Notes under the pieces: generated by a model
The model's input: only the letters and a program-made list of their open reading frames with translations
Told to the model about the DNA's origin: nothing
The model's database searches: none
Part shown: in pieces, positions 1 through 5,135 of the stretch
How positions within the stretch are numbered: the stretch's first letter is position 1
How the letters are laid out: each line of letters starts with the position of its first letter
DNA from: Anaerolineaceae bacterium UBA6801
GTDB lineage: Bacteria; Chloroflexota; Anaerolineae; Anaerolineales; Anaerolineaceae
DNA: 6,206 nt
Assembly: GCA_002452315.1 (NCBI GenBank)
Contig: DKFH01000072.1
Location: 1-6,206, forward strand
Direction: 5' to 3'
Program-made: the position numbers and the translations under genes

Positions 1-377
1 AGATTTTGGGCATCAGCGTGGATGAGCCGGCAGAGAAACTTAAAGCACATGTGGCCGACCTGGCCGCACAGACGGCGCGTTCCATCGGGGAGACCTTTAC
101 CTTTGATGCCAGTGATGTTTTAGTGAATGATGGTTATCTTGGTGGGGGCTATGCCGTGATGGGTGCTGCAGAGGTTAAGGCCATCCGGATGTTTGCCGGC
201 TATGAAGCCATCCTGTTGGACCCGGTCTACACCGGACGGGCAGGGGCGGGCTTGATCGACCTGATCCGGGGCGGTTTTTTCAAACCGGGCGAAACGGTGC
301 TGTTCTGGCACACGGGCGGCGGCCCGGCCCTGTTTGCCAATAAATACCAGGGCAGGCTGCTACCGGCAGCGCCTTAG
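1..377 (+). CDS. dcyD: D-cysteine desulfhydrase / ACC deaminase family enzyme, C-terminal part
   Basis: This is the 3' end of a gene that begins left of the window; complete codons start at position 3 and the stop is TAG at 375-377. About 125 residues are visible, roughly a third of the family's usual 330 or so. The family is a fold-type II PLP enzyme. D-cysteine desulfhydrase converts D-cysteine to pyruvate, H2S and ammonia in the cytoplasm. Visible family blocks are a Gly-rich GYLGGGYAV segment, LLDPVYTGRAGAGLIDLIR, and VLFWHTGGGPALFANKY near the end. The Thr in DPVYT (231-233) and the Thr in HTGG (312-314) occupy positions that are Glu and Leu in true ACC deaminases, which favours the desulfhydrase. 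The lysine that binds PLP lies outside the window. No convincing terminator follows the stop, and the next gene has its own promoter. The family call is firm; the substrate is an inference. Confidence 0.88.
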   Translation, partial: ILGISVDEPAEKLKAHVADLAAQTARSIGETFTFDASDVLVNDGYLGGGYAVMGAAEVKAIRMFAGYEAILLDPVYTGRAGAGLIDLIRGGFFKPGETVLFWHTGGGPALFANKYQGRLLPAAP

Positions 378-428
378 GGGGCTGGTAAACTGACCTAAAT
401 GGTATCAAAATAAACCAAAAATTCCCGC

Positions 429-457
429 TTGCTGACTTTTCTCGAGGGTGGTATAAT
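429..457 (+). promoter_or_regulatory. rplS promoter, sigma70-type with extended -10
   Basis: A perfect TATAAT (452-457) is preceded by TG at 449-450, which makes an extended -10. A partial -35, TTGCTG (429-434), lies exactly 17 bp upstream. Transcription would start near 464, giving a leader of about 49 nt before the rplS start. The leader contains only a small GTCC/GGAC hairpin (468-479). The promoter is the most consensus-like in the window and suits a highly expressed ribosomal protein gene. Confidence 0.8.
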
Positions 458-512
458 CCCTCTTCGCGTCCGGATGGACACGGCATTATTTTTGAAAGGC
501 AAGGAACGAAAC

Positions 513-863
513 ATGAACAAGGCTGAACTCTTAAAATCAGTTGAAGCACCTATCAACGAAAACATACCACAGCTCTCACCCGGGGATGCGGTGAGCGTGC
601 ACCTCAAAATCAAAGAAGGTGATCGAGAACGTATCCAGGTCTTTAAAGGGACCGTCCTGTTTGTCCGCGGCAGCGGCAACGACGCCTCCTTTACCGTGCG
701 GCGTGTTGCCAGCAACGGGATTGGCGTTGAGCGCACCTTCCTGTTGCGCTCGCCCCGAATCGAAAAGGTTGTGGTCGAACGGCACAACAAGGTGCGGCGT
801 GCGCGGTTGTACTTCCTACGGGAACGTACCGGCAAGGCAGCCCGCCTAAAACAGCGTTTTTAA
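513..863 (+). CDS. rplS: 50S ribosomal protein L19
   Basis: L19 is a large-subunit ribosomal protein at the 30S-50S interface. The 116-residue product matches the family's usual length of about 115. Recognisable blocks are the N-terminal MNKAELLKSVE, then PGDAVSVHLKIKEGDRERIQVFKG (residues about 27-50), the central FTVRRVASNGIGVERTF, and the basic C-terminus RARLYFLRERTGKAARLK. The ATG at 513 is chosen because AAGGAA (501-506) sits 6 nt upstream and because the product then begins where L19 proteins normally do. In-frame starts further upstream at 429 (TTG) and 474 (ATG) lie in the promoter or leader and lack a good ribosome-binding site. In many bacteria rplS closes an rpsP-rimM-trmD operon. 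Here the upstream neighbour is an unrelated PLP enzyme and rplS carries its own promoter, so it is probably transcribed alone or with the downstream C26 hydrolase. Confidence 0.97.
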   Translation: MNKAELLKSVEAPINENIPQLSPGDAVSVHLKIKEGDRERIQVFKGTVLFVRGSGNDASFTVRRVASNGIGVERTFLLRSPRIEKVVVERHNKVRRARLYFLRERTGKAARLKQRF

Positions 864-886
864 TCCTTTAACAATCCAGTTTTGCC

Positions 887-968
887 CCTGGCGGATACCC
901 GCCAGGTGGTGAACCACCTCATCAGGCTTCAACAGCATTTTTGATCGTTGTTTTTTTCTGATGAGGTG
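887..968 (+). promoter_or_regulatory. overlapping inverted repeats between rplS and the C26 hydrolase gene
   Basis: Three perfect inverted repeats overlap one another. Repeat A has 8-bp arms CCTGGCGG (887-894) and CCGCCAGG (899-906). Repeat B has 7-bp arms AGGTGGT (904-910) and ACCACCT (913-919). Repeat C has 11-bp arms CACCTCATCAG (915-925) and CTGATGAGGTG (958-968). A shares bases with B, and B with C, so B is incompatible with the other two while A and C could form together. Inside the loop of C, a weak CAAC/GTTG hairpin (930-950) is followed directly by seven T (951-957), resembling a weak intrinsic terminator. The ribosome-binding site of the next gene (978-982) lies 9 nt past the last arm. 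The layout could be an rplS transcript end, an attenuator or a leader of the hydrolase gene. I recognise no known riboswitch family. The repeats are certain; the role is inferred. Confidence 0.5.
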
Positions 969-988
969 TTTCTCTTCAGGAGCACTGC

Positions 989-1714
989 ATGGCACAACAG
1001 CAACCACCTCTGATCGGCATCACCAGCGGCTGGGTCACCAATTCCTCCGGCCTGCTGGTCCACCAGCTCGGTGAAGCCTACACCCGGGCGATCCTACAGG
1101 CAGGCGGATTCCCTGTTGTCATCCCGACCGGGTTGGAAGCGCCAGCCCTGCAAGGGCTTTTAGAGCGGCTGGATGGCGTTGTGCTCTCAGGCGGTGGGGA
1201 TCTTGACCCAGCGCTTTTTAATGGCGACCCGCATCCCAAAGTGTACGGCATCTCACCTGAACGCGATCAGCTGGAAATCTCACTGGTACATTTGGCTTTG
1301 GAGATGGATATGCCCCTGCTGGCCATCTGCCGAGGGATCCAGGTGCTGAATGTGGCATTGGGCGGGCAGCTCTACACCCACATTGCGGATCAGAAAGAAC
1401 ATACCCTTAAGCATGATTGGTTCCCCAAATTTCCCCGCGATAAGCTGGCGCACACCATCAGCCTGAAATGCGACAGTGTGCTTGACCAGATTTATGGGGT
1501 TGATGAGATCCAGGTCAACAGCCTGCATCACCAGGGCATCTCCACTGTGGGAGAGGGCTTGGAGGCCACTGCCTTTGCCCCGGATGGGTTGGTAGAGGGT
1601 CTGGAAGCCAAGGGGGCCAGCTTTGCCGTGGGTGTGCAGTGGCACCCGGAGTGCCTGCCGGCGGATGAGGGTTCACAGAAACTATTTCAAGCCTTGGTTC
1701 AAGCCTGCCAATAG
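989..1714 (+). CDS. gamma-glutamyl-gamma-aminobutyrate hydrolase-like class I glutamine amidotransferase (peptidase C26)
   Basis: The 241-residue protein has the complete class I amidotransferase fold typical of the PuuD/C26 family (about 240-260 residues). The oxyanion-region motif SGGGDLDP is at residues 67-74. The nucleophile is Cys114 in AICRGIQVLNVALGG, and His219 and Glu221 in VQWHPE complete the triad. A substrate-side NSLHHQGI block is at 177-184. Enzymes of this family hydrolyse gamma-glutamyl amide bonds in the cytoplasm; in enterobacterial putrescine catabolism PuuD releases GABA and glutamate from gamma-glutamyl-GABA. No other putrescine-pathway gene is visible here, so the substrate is unknown. 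ATG at 989 is preceded by AGGAG (978-982) with a 6-nt spacer. The gene follows rplS by 125 bp containing overlapping inverted repeats, and no clear promoter of its own was found. It converges with the minus-strand peptidase gene. Confidence 0.92.
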   Translation: MAQQQPPLIGITSGWVTNSSGLLVHQLGEAYTRAILQAGGFPVVIPTGLEAPALQGLLERLDGVVLSGGGDLDPALFNGDPHPKVYGISPERDQLEISLVHLALEMDMPLLAICRGIQVLNVALGGQLYTHIADQKEHTLKHDWFPKFPRDKLAHTISLKCDSVLDQIYGVDEIQVNSLHHQGISTVGEGLEATAFAPDGLVEGLEAKGASFAVGVQWHPECLPADEGSQKLFQALVQACQ

Positions 1715-1784
1715 CCAGGTGGGATCGTTTTAGAACCTCTCCACAAATGAATTCCACCGCGGCTCGATGTTTCGCCAATGATAA

Positions 1785-1810
1785 CTGTTACACCCGTGTG
1801 AAAATAACAG
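1785..1810. repeat. inverted repeat in the convergent intergenic region (stem 1)
   Basis: CTGTTACAC (1785-1793) pairs with GTG (1798-1800) and TAACAG (1805-1810), giving a 9-bp stem with a CCGT loop and a four-A bulge. It lies about 70 bp past the stop of the C26 gene. No T-tract follows on the plus strand, so a terminator role is uncertain. Confidence 0.45.
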
Positions 1811-1846
1811 CCGACTAAGGTGTACGCCCGATGGCCTTCCTCAGGC

Positions 1847-1877
1847 TTGGCAGCGCTTACCTGGTCTAAGCTGCCAA
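1847..1877. repeat. inverted repeat in the convergent intergenic region (stem 2)
   Basis: TTGGCAGC (1847-1854) and GCTGCCAA (1870-1877) form a perfect 8-bp stem. TTA (1857-1859) and TAA (1867-1869) extend it to 11 bp with a GC bulge, leaving a 7-nt loop. A short GCCT/AGGC hairpin (1834-1846) abuts it on the left. No T-tract follows on either strand. Confidence 0.5.
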
Positions 1878-1913
1878 ACAGCGCGAGGAACCCTTGCACA
1901 ATCGATCACTCGC

Positions 1914-1934
1914 CACATTGGGCATCCCAATGTG
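1914..1934. terminator. palindromic stem-loop at the end of the convergent genes (stem 3)
   Basis: CACATTGGG (1914-1922) and CCCAATGTG (1926-1934) form a perfect 9-bp stem with a CAT loop. It lies 14 nt beyond the stop codon of the minus-strand peptidase gene (stop at 1949-1951). On the plus strand it is followed by a loosely T-rich stretch (1943-1953). On the minus strand no T-run follows. It probably ends one or both converging transcripts or stabilises a 3' end; it is not a canonical intrinsic terminator. Confidence 0.5.
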
Positions 1935-1948
1935 ACAAGTCATTTATT

Positions 1949-3970
1949 TTATTCGTTCAAGAGCAAAGGAAAGATATACTGGTAGTCAAACTCATAGTCA
2001 TCTGTATACATACGAATTTTTTCCGTGCCCTGGTTGCCCGCCTTGTCATAAGCTGTCAGTGAGAAGACCAGCAATTGCTCGTTTTGCACGGGGAAAGTAT
2101 AAGAAGTTGTTGAACCGGGGAGAAAATTCTCCAGAACCTGCTCGCCAGCACCGTTGATATTCACCGCCAGGGTGTAATAATCCAGTCCAGAGCGATCGTC
2201 CCCGCCTGTCCAGGTGATCGTGACTGAATTGGTGGTCACCGGTGATGGCACCCGGTTGAAGGTGATCCAGGGAGGCGTAAGATCCACCATGGCGTTAAAG
2301 CTCACATCCACACCTTTCCTGCCGGCACTGTCGGTCACCACGGCCAGGATTGTGTAATCATTGGCCTCTGTCAGGTCTGTAGTGTCGATGACCACCCGCC
2401 AACCGTTGGTAGCGCTGGTGTCTTTGCCTAAAAATTCCCAATCATTATCTGTCCAGTTTCGGCCGTGGAACCAAAACTCAACCGAGGTGATCGTGCTGCC
2501 GTTGCTGCCTTCTGTGACCTCTGCCTGGACAAAACCTGTTTTGGGAAGGATCAAAGTACCTTCATTCCTGATCAAATTCACACCTGGATTGGTACCAGGT
2601 GCACCGCATTCAACGTTTTTAATCAATTTTCGGGGCGTTAAAATGCCAGAAGGGTTGCCTTTGTCATCCCAAACGCGCAGCGCCAGTTGAAAAGGCCCGT
2701 TTGGAATGGTCGTATTGCACAGGTTGACCGTGGTGGAAAATGGATTGGCAGTCTGTTCACTCCCAATTTGAACCCACGGGCCGTCATAGTTGGCCAGGAT
2801 CTCCATTTTGACCACACCGGCATCCTGCTGTCCCCAGCCGGAGACCGTCAGGTTTTGGTTGGTGATGTAGGTTTTTGTTGCGGGTGCCGTCAACCCACCG
2901 GTAGGTGCAAAAGCTGGCTTGTTCCCTGACACATAGTAAGTTTGACCTTCGCCACCATAGCTAGCTGCTTCATAGGCCAGGCGCGGTCTCCCGCCCTGGG
3001 TCGGCTCATGCCAGTTGATGCTCACGTCCCGAAAGGTGATATCCTCTGCCACACCCCACACAGATTGCATCCCCGAAGAAAAATAGCGGGTATTTTCTGT
3101 AACCACCATAAAATGGACATGATGTCCGGTGCTGTAACCGGTATTATCCACATTGGCAATATACTGTCCTTGCATCACTGGGGTTCCCACCTCCCTCAGG
3201 TGTTCGGGGACGCTGTTTTGGGCGATGTGCAGATAGATCTGATAAGTCCAGGGGGTGGTGGAGCGATCCTGCAGGGTGATGCTGTTGGTGCAGGTTGATG
3301 TGTTGTTCGGGCAGGAATCTCGAAAGTGAAATACCGTCCCACCTTTGGCCGCCATTATGGGGAACATGGTGCCATCGGCTAAATCAAAGGCATGGGTGCA
3401 GTAATAGGTAGGGTAGCAAGAGGAGTGCCCAACAGACCAGGTCAGTCGTTTTTCAAGCCCTTCAGCCCAGGGCAGGTAATAGCCGCCAAAAACGGTCCCG
3501 GATGTGATTCGCCCATCTTCGGGCGGTAGCAGGTCGCCCTGGACACTTTTTTCCGCGTACTGGAAGGAGATAAACGCCTCTAAAAACTTGGGGTCGTCCT
3601 CCAGCATGACTTGCCAGTGGCCGGCTTTGTCCCGCACGGCAAGGGAGAGTTCTGGTTCGCGAGCCAATAGTTCACCCGTTTCCGGGTCTTCCGCCGCCAG
3701 CCACACGATGGCCATTTGACCATCATCCTGTACCTGGACGTGATCAATCCGATAGTCGAAGTGTTCCCATTTACCGGTTGCGCGTGCCAGGGCTGATTCG
3801 ACCGCCAGGACCAGGTCTGGGCTGTCCATGTCGTCGTCTGGTAGCACAATGGGGCTGTCCGAAACATCAGCCGCACCCTGCGTTGCAGGACGATTGACCA
3901 AAAGGATCACAAATAGGGCAATACACAGCGAAACCAGTAAAATGATGCCAGATTTGAGTGATTTTGTCAT
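1949..3970 (-). CDS. exported M23-family metallopeptidase with Ig/fibronectin-like C-terminal domains
   Basis: This 673-residue protein starts at ATG 3970-3968; only a weak purine-rich AAAGAGAA precedes it. Residues about 8-25 form one hydrophobic segment after three lysines, a signal peptide or membrane anchor without a proper lipobox. Residues about 50-135 form a small N-terminal domain. The M23 domain spans about 175-315, with a first metal motif THAFDLADG (His193, Asp196), a catalytic-type YLHI (His248) and GHHVHF (His284, His286). M23 enzymes are zinc endopeptidases that usually cut peptidoglycan cross-links outside the cytoplasm. Cys185/Cys191 and Cys220/Cys227 suggest disulfides, which fits export. 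Three beta-sandwich domains follow at about 362-455, 463-563 and 564-660, and the last residues read YIFPLLLNE. The first metal motif is one residue shorter than the usual HxxxD, so activity is uncertain. The gene is convergent with the C26 gene and divergent from greA. The actual substrate is unknown. Confidence 0.9.
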   Translation of the reverse strand: MTKSLKSGIILLVSLCIALFVILLVNRPATQGAADVSDSPIVLPDDDMDSPDLVLAVESALARATGKWEHFDYRIDHVQVQDDGQMAIVWLAAEDPETGELLAREPELSLAVRDKAGHWQVMLEDDPKFLEAFISFQYAEKSVQGDLLPPEDGRITSGTVFGGYYLPWAEGLEKRLTWSVGHSSCYPTYYCTHAFDLADGTMFPIMAAKGGTVFHFRDSCPNNTSTCTNSITLQDRSTTPWTYQIYLHIAQNSVPEHLREVGTPVMQGQYIANVDNTGYSTGHHVHFMVVTENTRYFSSGMQSVWGVAEDITFRDVSINWHEPTQGGRPRLAYEAASYGGEGQTYYVSGNKPAFAPTGGLTAPATKTYITNQNLTVSGWGQQDAGVVKMEILANYDGPWVQIGSEQTANPFSTTVNLCNTTIPNGPFQLALRVWDDKGNPSGILTPRKLIKNVECGAPGTNPGVNLIRNEGTLILPKTGFVQAEVTEGSNGSTITSVEFWFHGRNWTDNDWEFLGKDTSATNGWRVVIDTTDLTEANDYTILAVVTDSAGRKGVDVSFNAMVDLTPPWITFNRVPSPVTTNSVTITWTGGDDRSGLDYYTLAVNINGAGEQVLENFLPGSTTSYTFPVQNEQLLVFSLTAYDKAGNQGTEKIRMYTDDYEFDYQYIFPLLLNE

Positions 3971-4172
3971 TGGATGGTTCTCTTTCTATCAATTTTTTTC
4001 AAAACGACACAGCTGCCAAAGGGTGTGCCTTGGTTTAACTCCGTTCATCGCCCATAGGATTGCAACATTTGTGCCATTCAACCCGTTCCAGATCATTTTT
4101 TCGATCTTCTTACGTGAAATAATCATCGATCAGGGGGGACATTAATCAAAATATTTCTTATTTAAATTTAAG

Positions 4173-4184
4173 AATTGTACAATT
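4173..4184. promoter_or_regulatory. 12-bp perfect palindrome, possible operator
   Basis: AATTGTACAATT reads the same on both strands and sits in AT-rich DNA. Short symmetric sites of this type are often bound by dimeric regulators. It lies about 200 bp upstream of the peptidase start and left of the MITE. Chance occurrence in AT-rich DNA is plausible. Confidence 0.25.
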
Positions 4185-4217
4185 ATTGAATTAAGTGCAG
4201 AATTTTCAAATCAATTT

Positions 4218-4227
4218 ATCTTTTAAT
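4218..4227. repeat. left target-site duplication of the MITE
   Basis: ATCTTTTAAT ends exactly where the left terminal repeat begins. It matches ACCTTTTAAT at 4419-4428, directly after the right terminal repeat, at 9 of 10 positions. A duplication of this size and position is the expected trace of transposition. Confidence 0.75.
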
Positions 4228-4418
4228 CAGGGCAATCGCAAAGTCAAACATTTTTATTGTCTCAACGATCTTCACATTGTAAACACCCCTTCCCCTCGGG
4301 AGGGGAGCCCACTTCCGCTTCGCTTCAGGGGTTTTACTTCGTCCAAGGTCGGGGATGGGGTCTGTTAATTGAATAACAACGAGATCGCAGACATTTCTCC
4401 CACTTTGCGATTGCCCTG
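4228..4418. mobile_element. 191-bp MITE-like non-autonomous transposable element
   Basis: The ends are perfect 17-bp inverted repeats: CAGGGCAATCGCAAAGT (4228-4244) and its reverse complement (4402-4418). The match extends to 18 bp if the flanking T/A pair is counted. Flanking direct repeats of 10 bp match at 9 positions. The interior has no credible ORF, so a transposase encoded elsewhere would be needed. It is rich in C/G runs: a hairpin TCCCCT-CGGG-AGGGGA (4291-4306) sits inside a larger imperfect pairing of CCCCTTCCCC (4286-4295) with GGGGATGGGG (4351-4360, 9 of 10). IS4-like elements are one group that makes duplications of about this length, but I cannot assign the family from the ends alone. 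The right end abuts the greA promoter. Confidence 0.82.
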
Positions 4419-4428
4419 ACCTTTTAAT
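4419..4428. repeat. right target-site duplication of the MITE
   Basis: ACCTTTTAAT follows the right terminal repeat directly and matches the left copy (4218-4227) with a single T/C difference. It ends one base before the greA -35 hexamer. Confidence 0.75.
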
Positions 4429-4429
4429 C

Positions 4430-4458
4430 TTGCACTTGGCTGAAATTTGTGATAAGAT
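4430..4458 (+). promoter_or_regulatory. greA promoter, sigma70-type with extended -10
   Basis: A -35 TTGCAC (4430-4435; 4 of 6 consensus) is separated by 17 bp from TAAGAT (4453-4458; 4 of 6). A TG at 4450-4451 provides an extended -10. The predicted start near 4465 gives a leader of about 130 nt. The -35 box is immediately downstream of the MITE's right target duplication. Confidence 0.65.
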
Positions 4459-4503
4459 AACAGCCTACACATAACCATCACTGTTTTCCGGAAACGGTTT
4501 GAG

Positions 4504-4561
4504 AAAAACTTCGAGAAAATAGCGAGTTTTTTGTTTAACATCCCGAGGGGGCACTCCCTCG
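4504..4561 (+). promoter_or_regulatory. structured greA leader with two hairpins
   Basis: The first hairpin pairs AAAAACT (4504-4510) with AGTTTTT (4525-4531); CG pairs (4512-4513 with 4523-4524) extend it past one bulged base. It runs into a T-rich stretch (4527-4536), which resembles a weak terminator or attenuator. The second hairpin pairs CGAGGG (4544-4549) with CCCTCG (4556-4561). The greA ribosome-binding site GGAAGGA (4581-4587) lies 20 nt further on and is not sequestered by either stem. The pairings are visible; a regulatory role is inferred. Confidence 0.4.
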
Positions 4562-4597
4562 CATCATAACAGTAACGATCGGAAGGAACAACGTATT

Positions 4598-5059
4598 ATG
4601 CCCAGTTCATATTTAACACGAGAAGGTTTTGATCGGCTTCAAAAAGAGCTGGATTATTTGCGCTCAGAAAAAAGGATTGAAGTTGCCGAGCGGTTGCGCG
4701 AAGCCTTAGAAGATGGCGAGCTGATCGAAAATGCCGAACTTGAAGCCGCGAAAAATGAGCAATCTTTTGTTGAGGGGCGCATCAAAGAGCTGGAGATTCT
4801 GCTCTCCAACGCCCATTTGATTGAAGAATCAGCACAAACCGATACGATCCAGGTGGGGTCCAAAGTGAAAGTTCAGGAAGAAGGCCTGGACCCAGAGGAG
4901 TATGTCATCGTTGGTGCAGCCGAAGCTGACCCGCGCTTGGGGCGCATCTCCAATGAGTCGCCACTGGGTAAGGCGTTGCTTAACCACAAGGCAGGTGATA
5001 AAGTTAAAGTCGAAGCCCCTGGCGGTGAGTTTGAGATCGAAGTGCTCTCGGTTGGTTAA
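4598..5059 (+). CDS. greA: transcription elongation factor GreA
   Basis: GreA binds in the secondary channel of RNA polymerase and stimulates cleavage of backtracked transcripts, rescuing stalled complexes. At 153 residues it is close to the usual length of about 158. The N-terminal antiparallel coiled coil (residues about 1-76) carries the tip motif DGELIENAELEAAKNEQ, followed by FVEGRI. The C-terminal FKBP-like domain (about 80-153) has the typical RISNESPLGKALLNHKAGDKV. The acidic tip residue that is Asp41 in E. coli is Glu41 here, while Glu44 is conserved; Tyr48 of the usual ENAEY is Leu. ATG at 4598 follows GGAAGGA (4581-4587) with a 10-nt gap, and the product starts as expected for the family. 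A promoter and structured leader lie upstream, and a strong terminator lies 22 bp after the stop. lysS is the next gene. Confidence 0.96.
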   Translation: MPSSYLTREGFDRLQKELDYLRSEKRIEVAERLREALEDGELIENAELEAAKNEQSFVEGRIKELEILLSNAHLIEESAQTDTIQVGSKVKVQEEGLDPEEYVIVGAAEADPRLGRISNESPLGKALLNHKAGDKVKVEAPGGEFEIEVLSVG

Positions 5060-5081
5060 TACAAAGATTATTACAAATTTA

Positions 5082-5115
5082 CCCCGCCCGGCTAGACTGG
5101 TCGGGGTTTTTATTT
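5082..5115 (+). terminator. intrinsic terminator after greA
   Basis: CCCCG (5082-5086) pairs with CGGGG (5102-5106). After one C/T mismatch, CCGG (5088-5091) pairs with CTGG (5097-5100), one pair being G-U, around a CTAGA loop. The stem is followed by TTTTTATTT (5107-5115). This is a textbook intrinsic terminator. It sits 20 bp before the lysS start codon. Confidence 0.88.
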
Positions 5116-5135
5116 ATCAAGGTTAGGAAGGTATC

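Larger units (their letters stand above)
3971..4227. other. AT-rich, gene-free stretch upstream of the peptidase gene
   Basis: No gene is supported here. Moving right it becomes strongly AT-rich, especially 4141-4227. Visible structure includes a bulged CCAAAGG/CCTTGG hairpin (4016-4033), an imperfect repeat of GATCATTTTTTC (4090-4101) with GAAATAATCATC (4116-4127), and a perfect 12-bp palindrome (4173-4184). The promoter of the minus-strand peptidase should lie in this stretch, but I could not find a convincing -35/-10 pair. Confidence 0.5.

Noticed and set aside
374..398. Terminator after the desulfhydrase gene (TTAGG/CCTAA)
   Set aside because: The 5-bp arms enclose a large unpaired loop, one arm overlaps the stop codon, and no T-run follows.
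429..512. N-terminal extension of rplS from the TTG at 429 or the ATG at 474
   Set aside because: The extension would start inside the -35 box or the leader and lacks a ribosome-binding site. L19 proteins begin at the residue encoded from 513.
1699..1899. Minus-strand 66-codon ORF across the convergent intergenic region
   Set aside because: It has a GTG start without a ribosome-binding site, overlaps the end of the C26 gene, and resembles no family I know. The region is better explained by its inverted repeats.
3909..3930. Lipoprotein signal (Cys16 in LVSLC) on the M23 protein
   Set aside because: The residue before the cysteine is Leu, not Gly, Ala or Ser, so the lipobox is not satisfied. 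The cysteine is in the middle of the hydrophobic segment.
3828..4145. Plus-strand 105-codon ORF over the start of the peptidase gene
   Set aside because: It overlaps the well-supported N-terminus of the M23 protein on the other strand, has no ribosome-binding site, and its tail reads through AT-rich non-coding DNA.
4286..4360. Intrinsic terminator or CRISPR-like repeat in the C/G-rich block
   Set aside because: There is no repeated unit with spacers and no T-run after the hairpin at 4291-4306. The block is the interior of the MITE.
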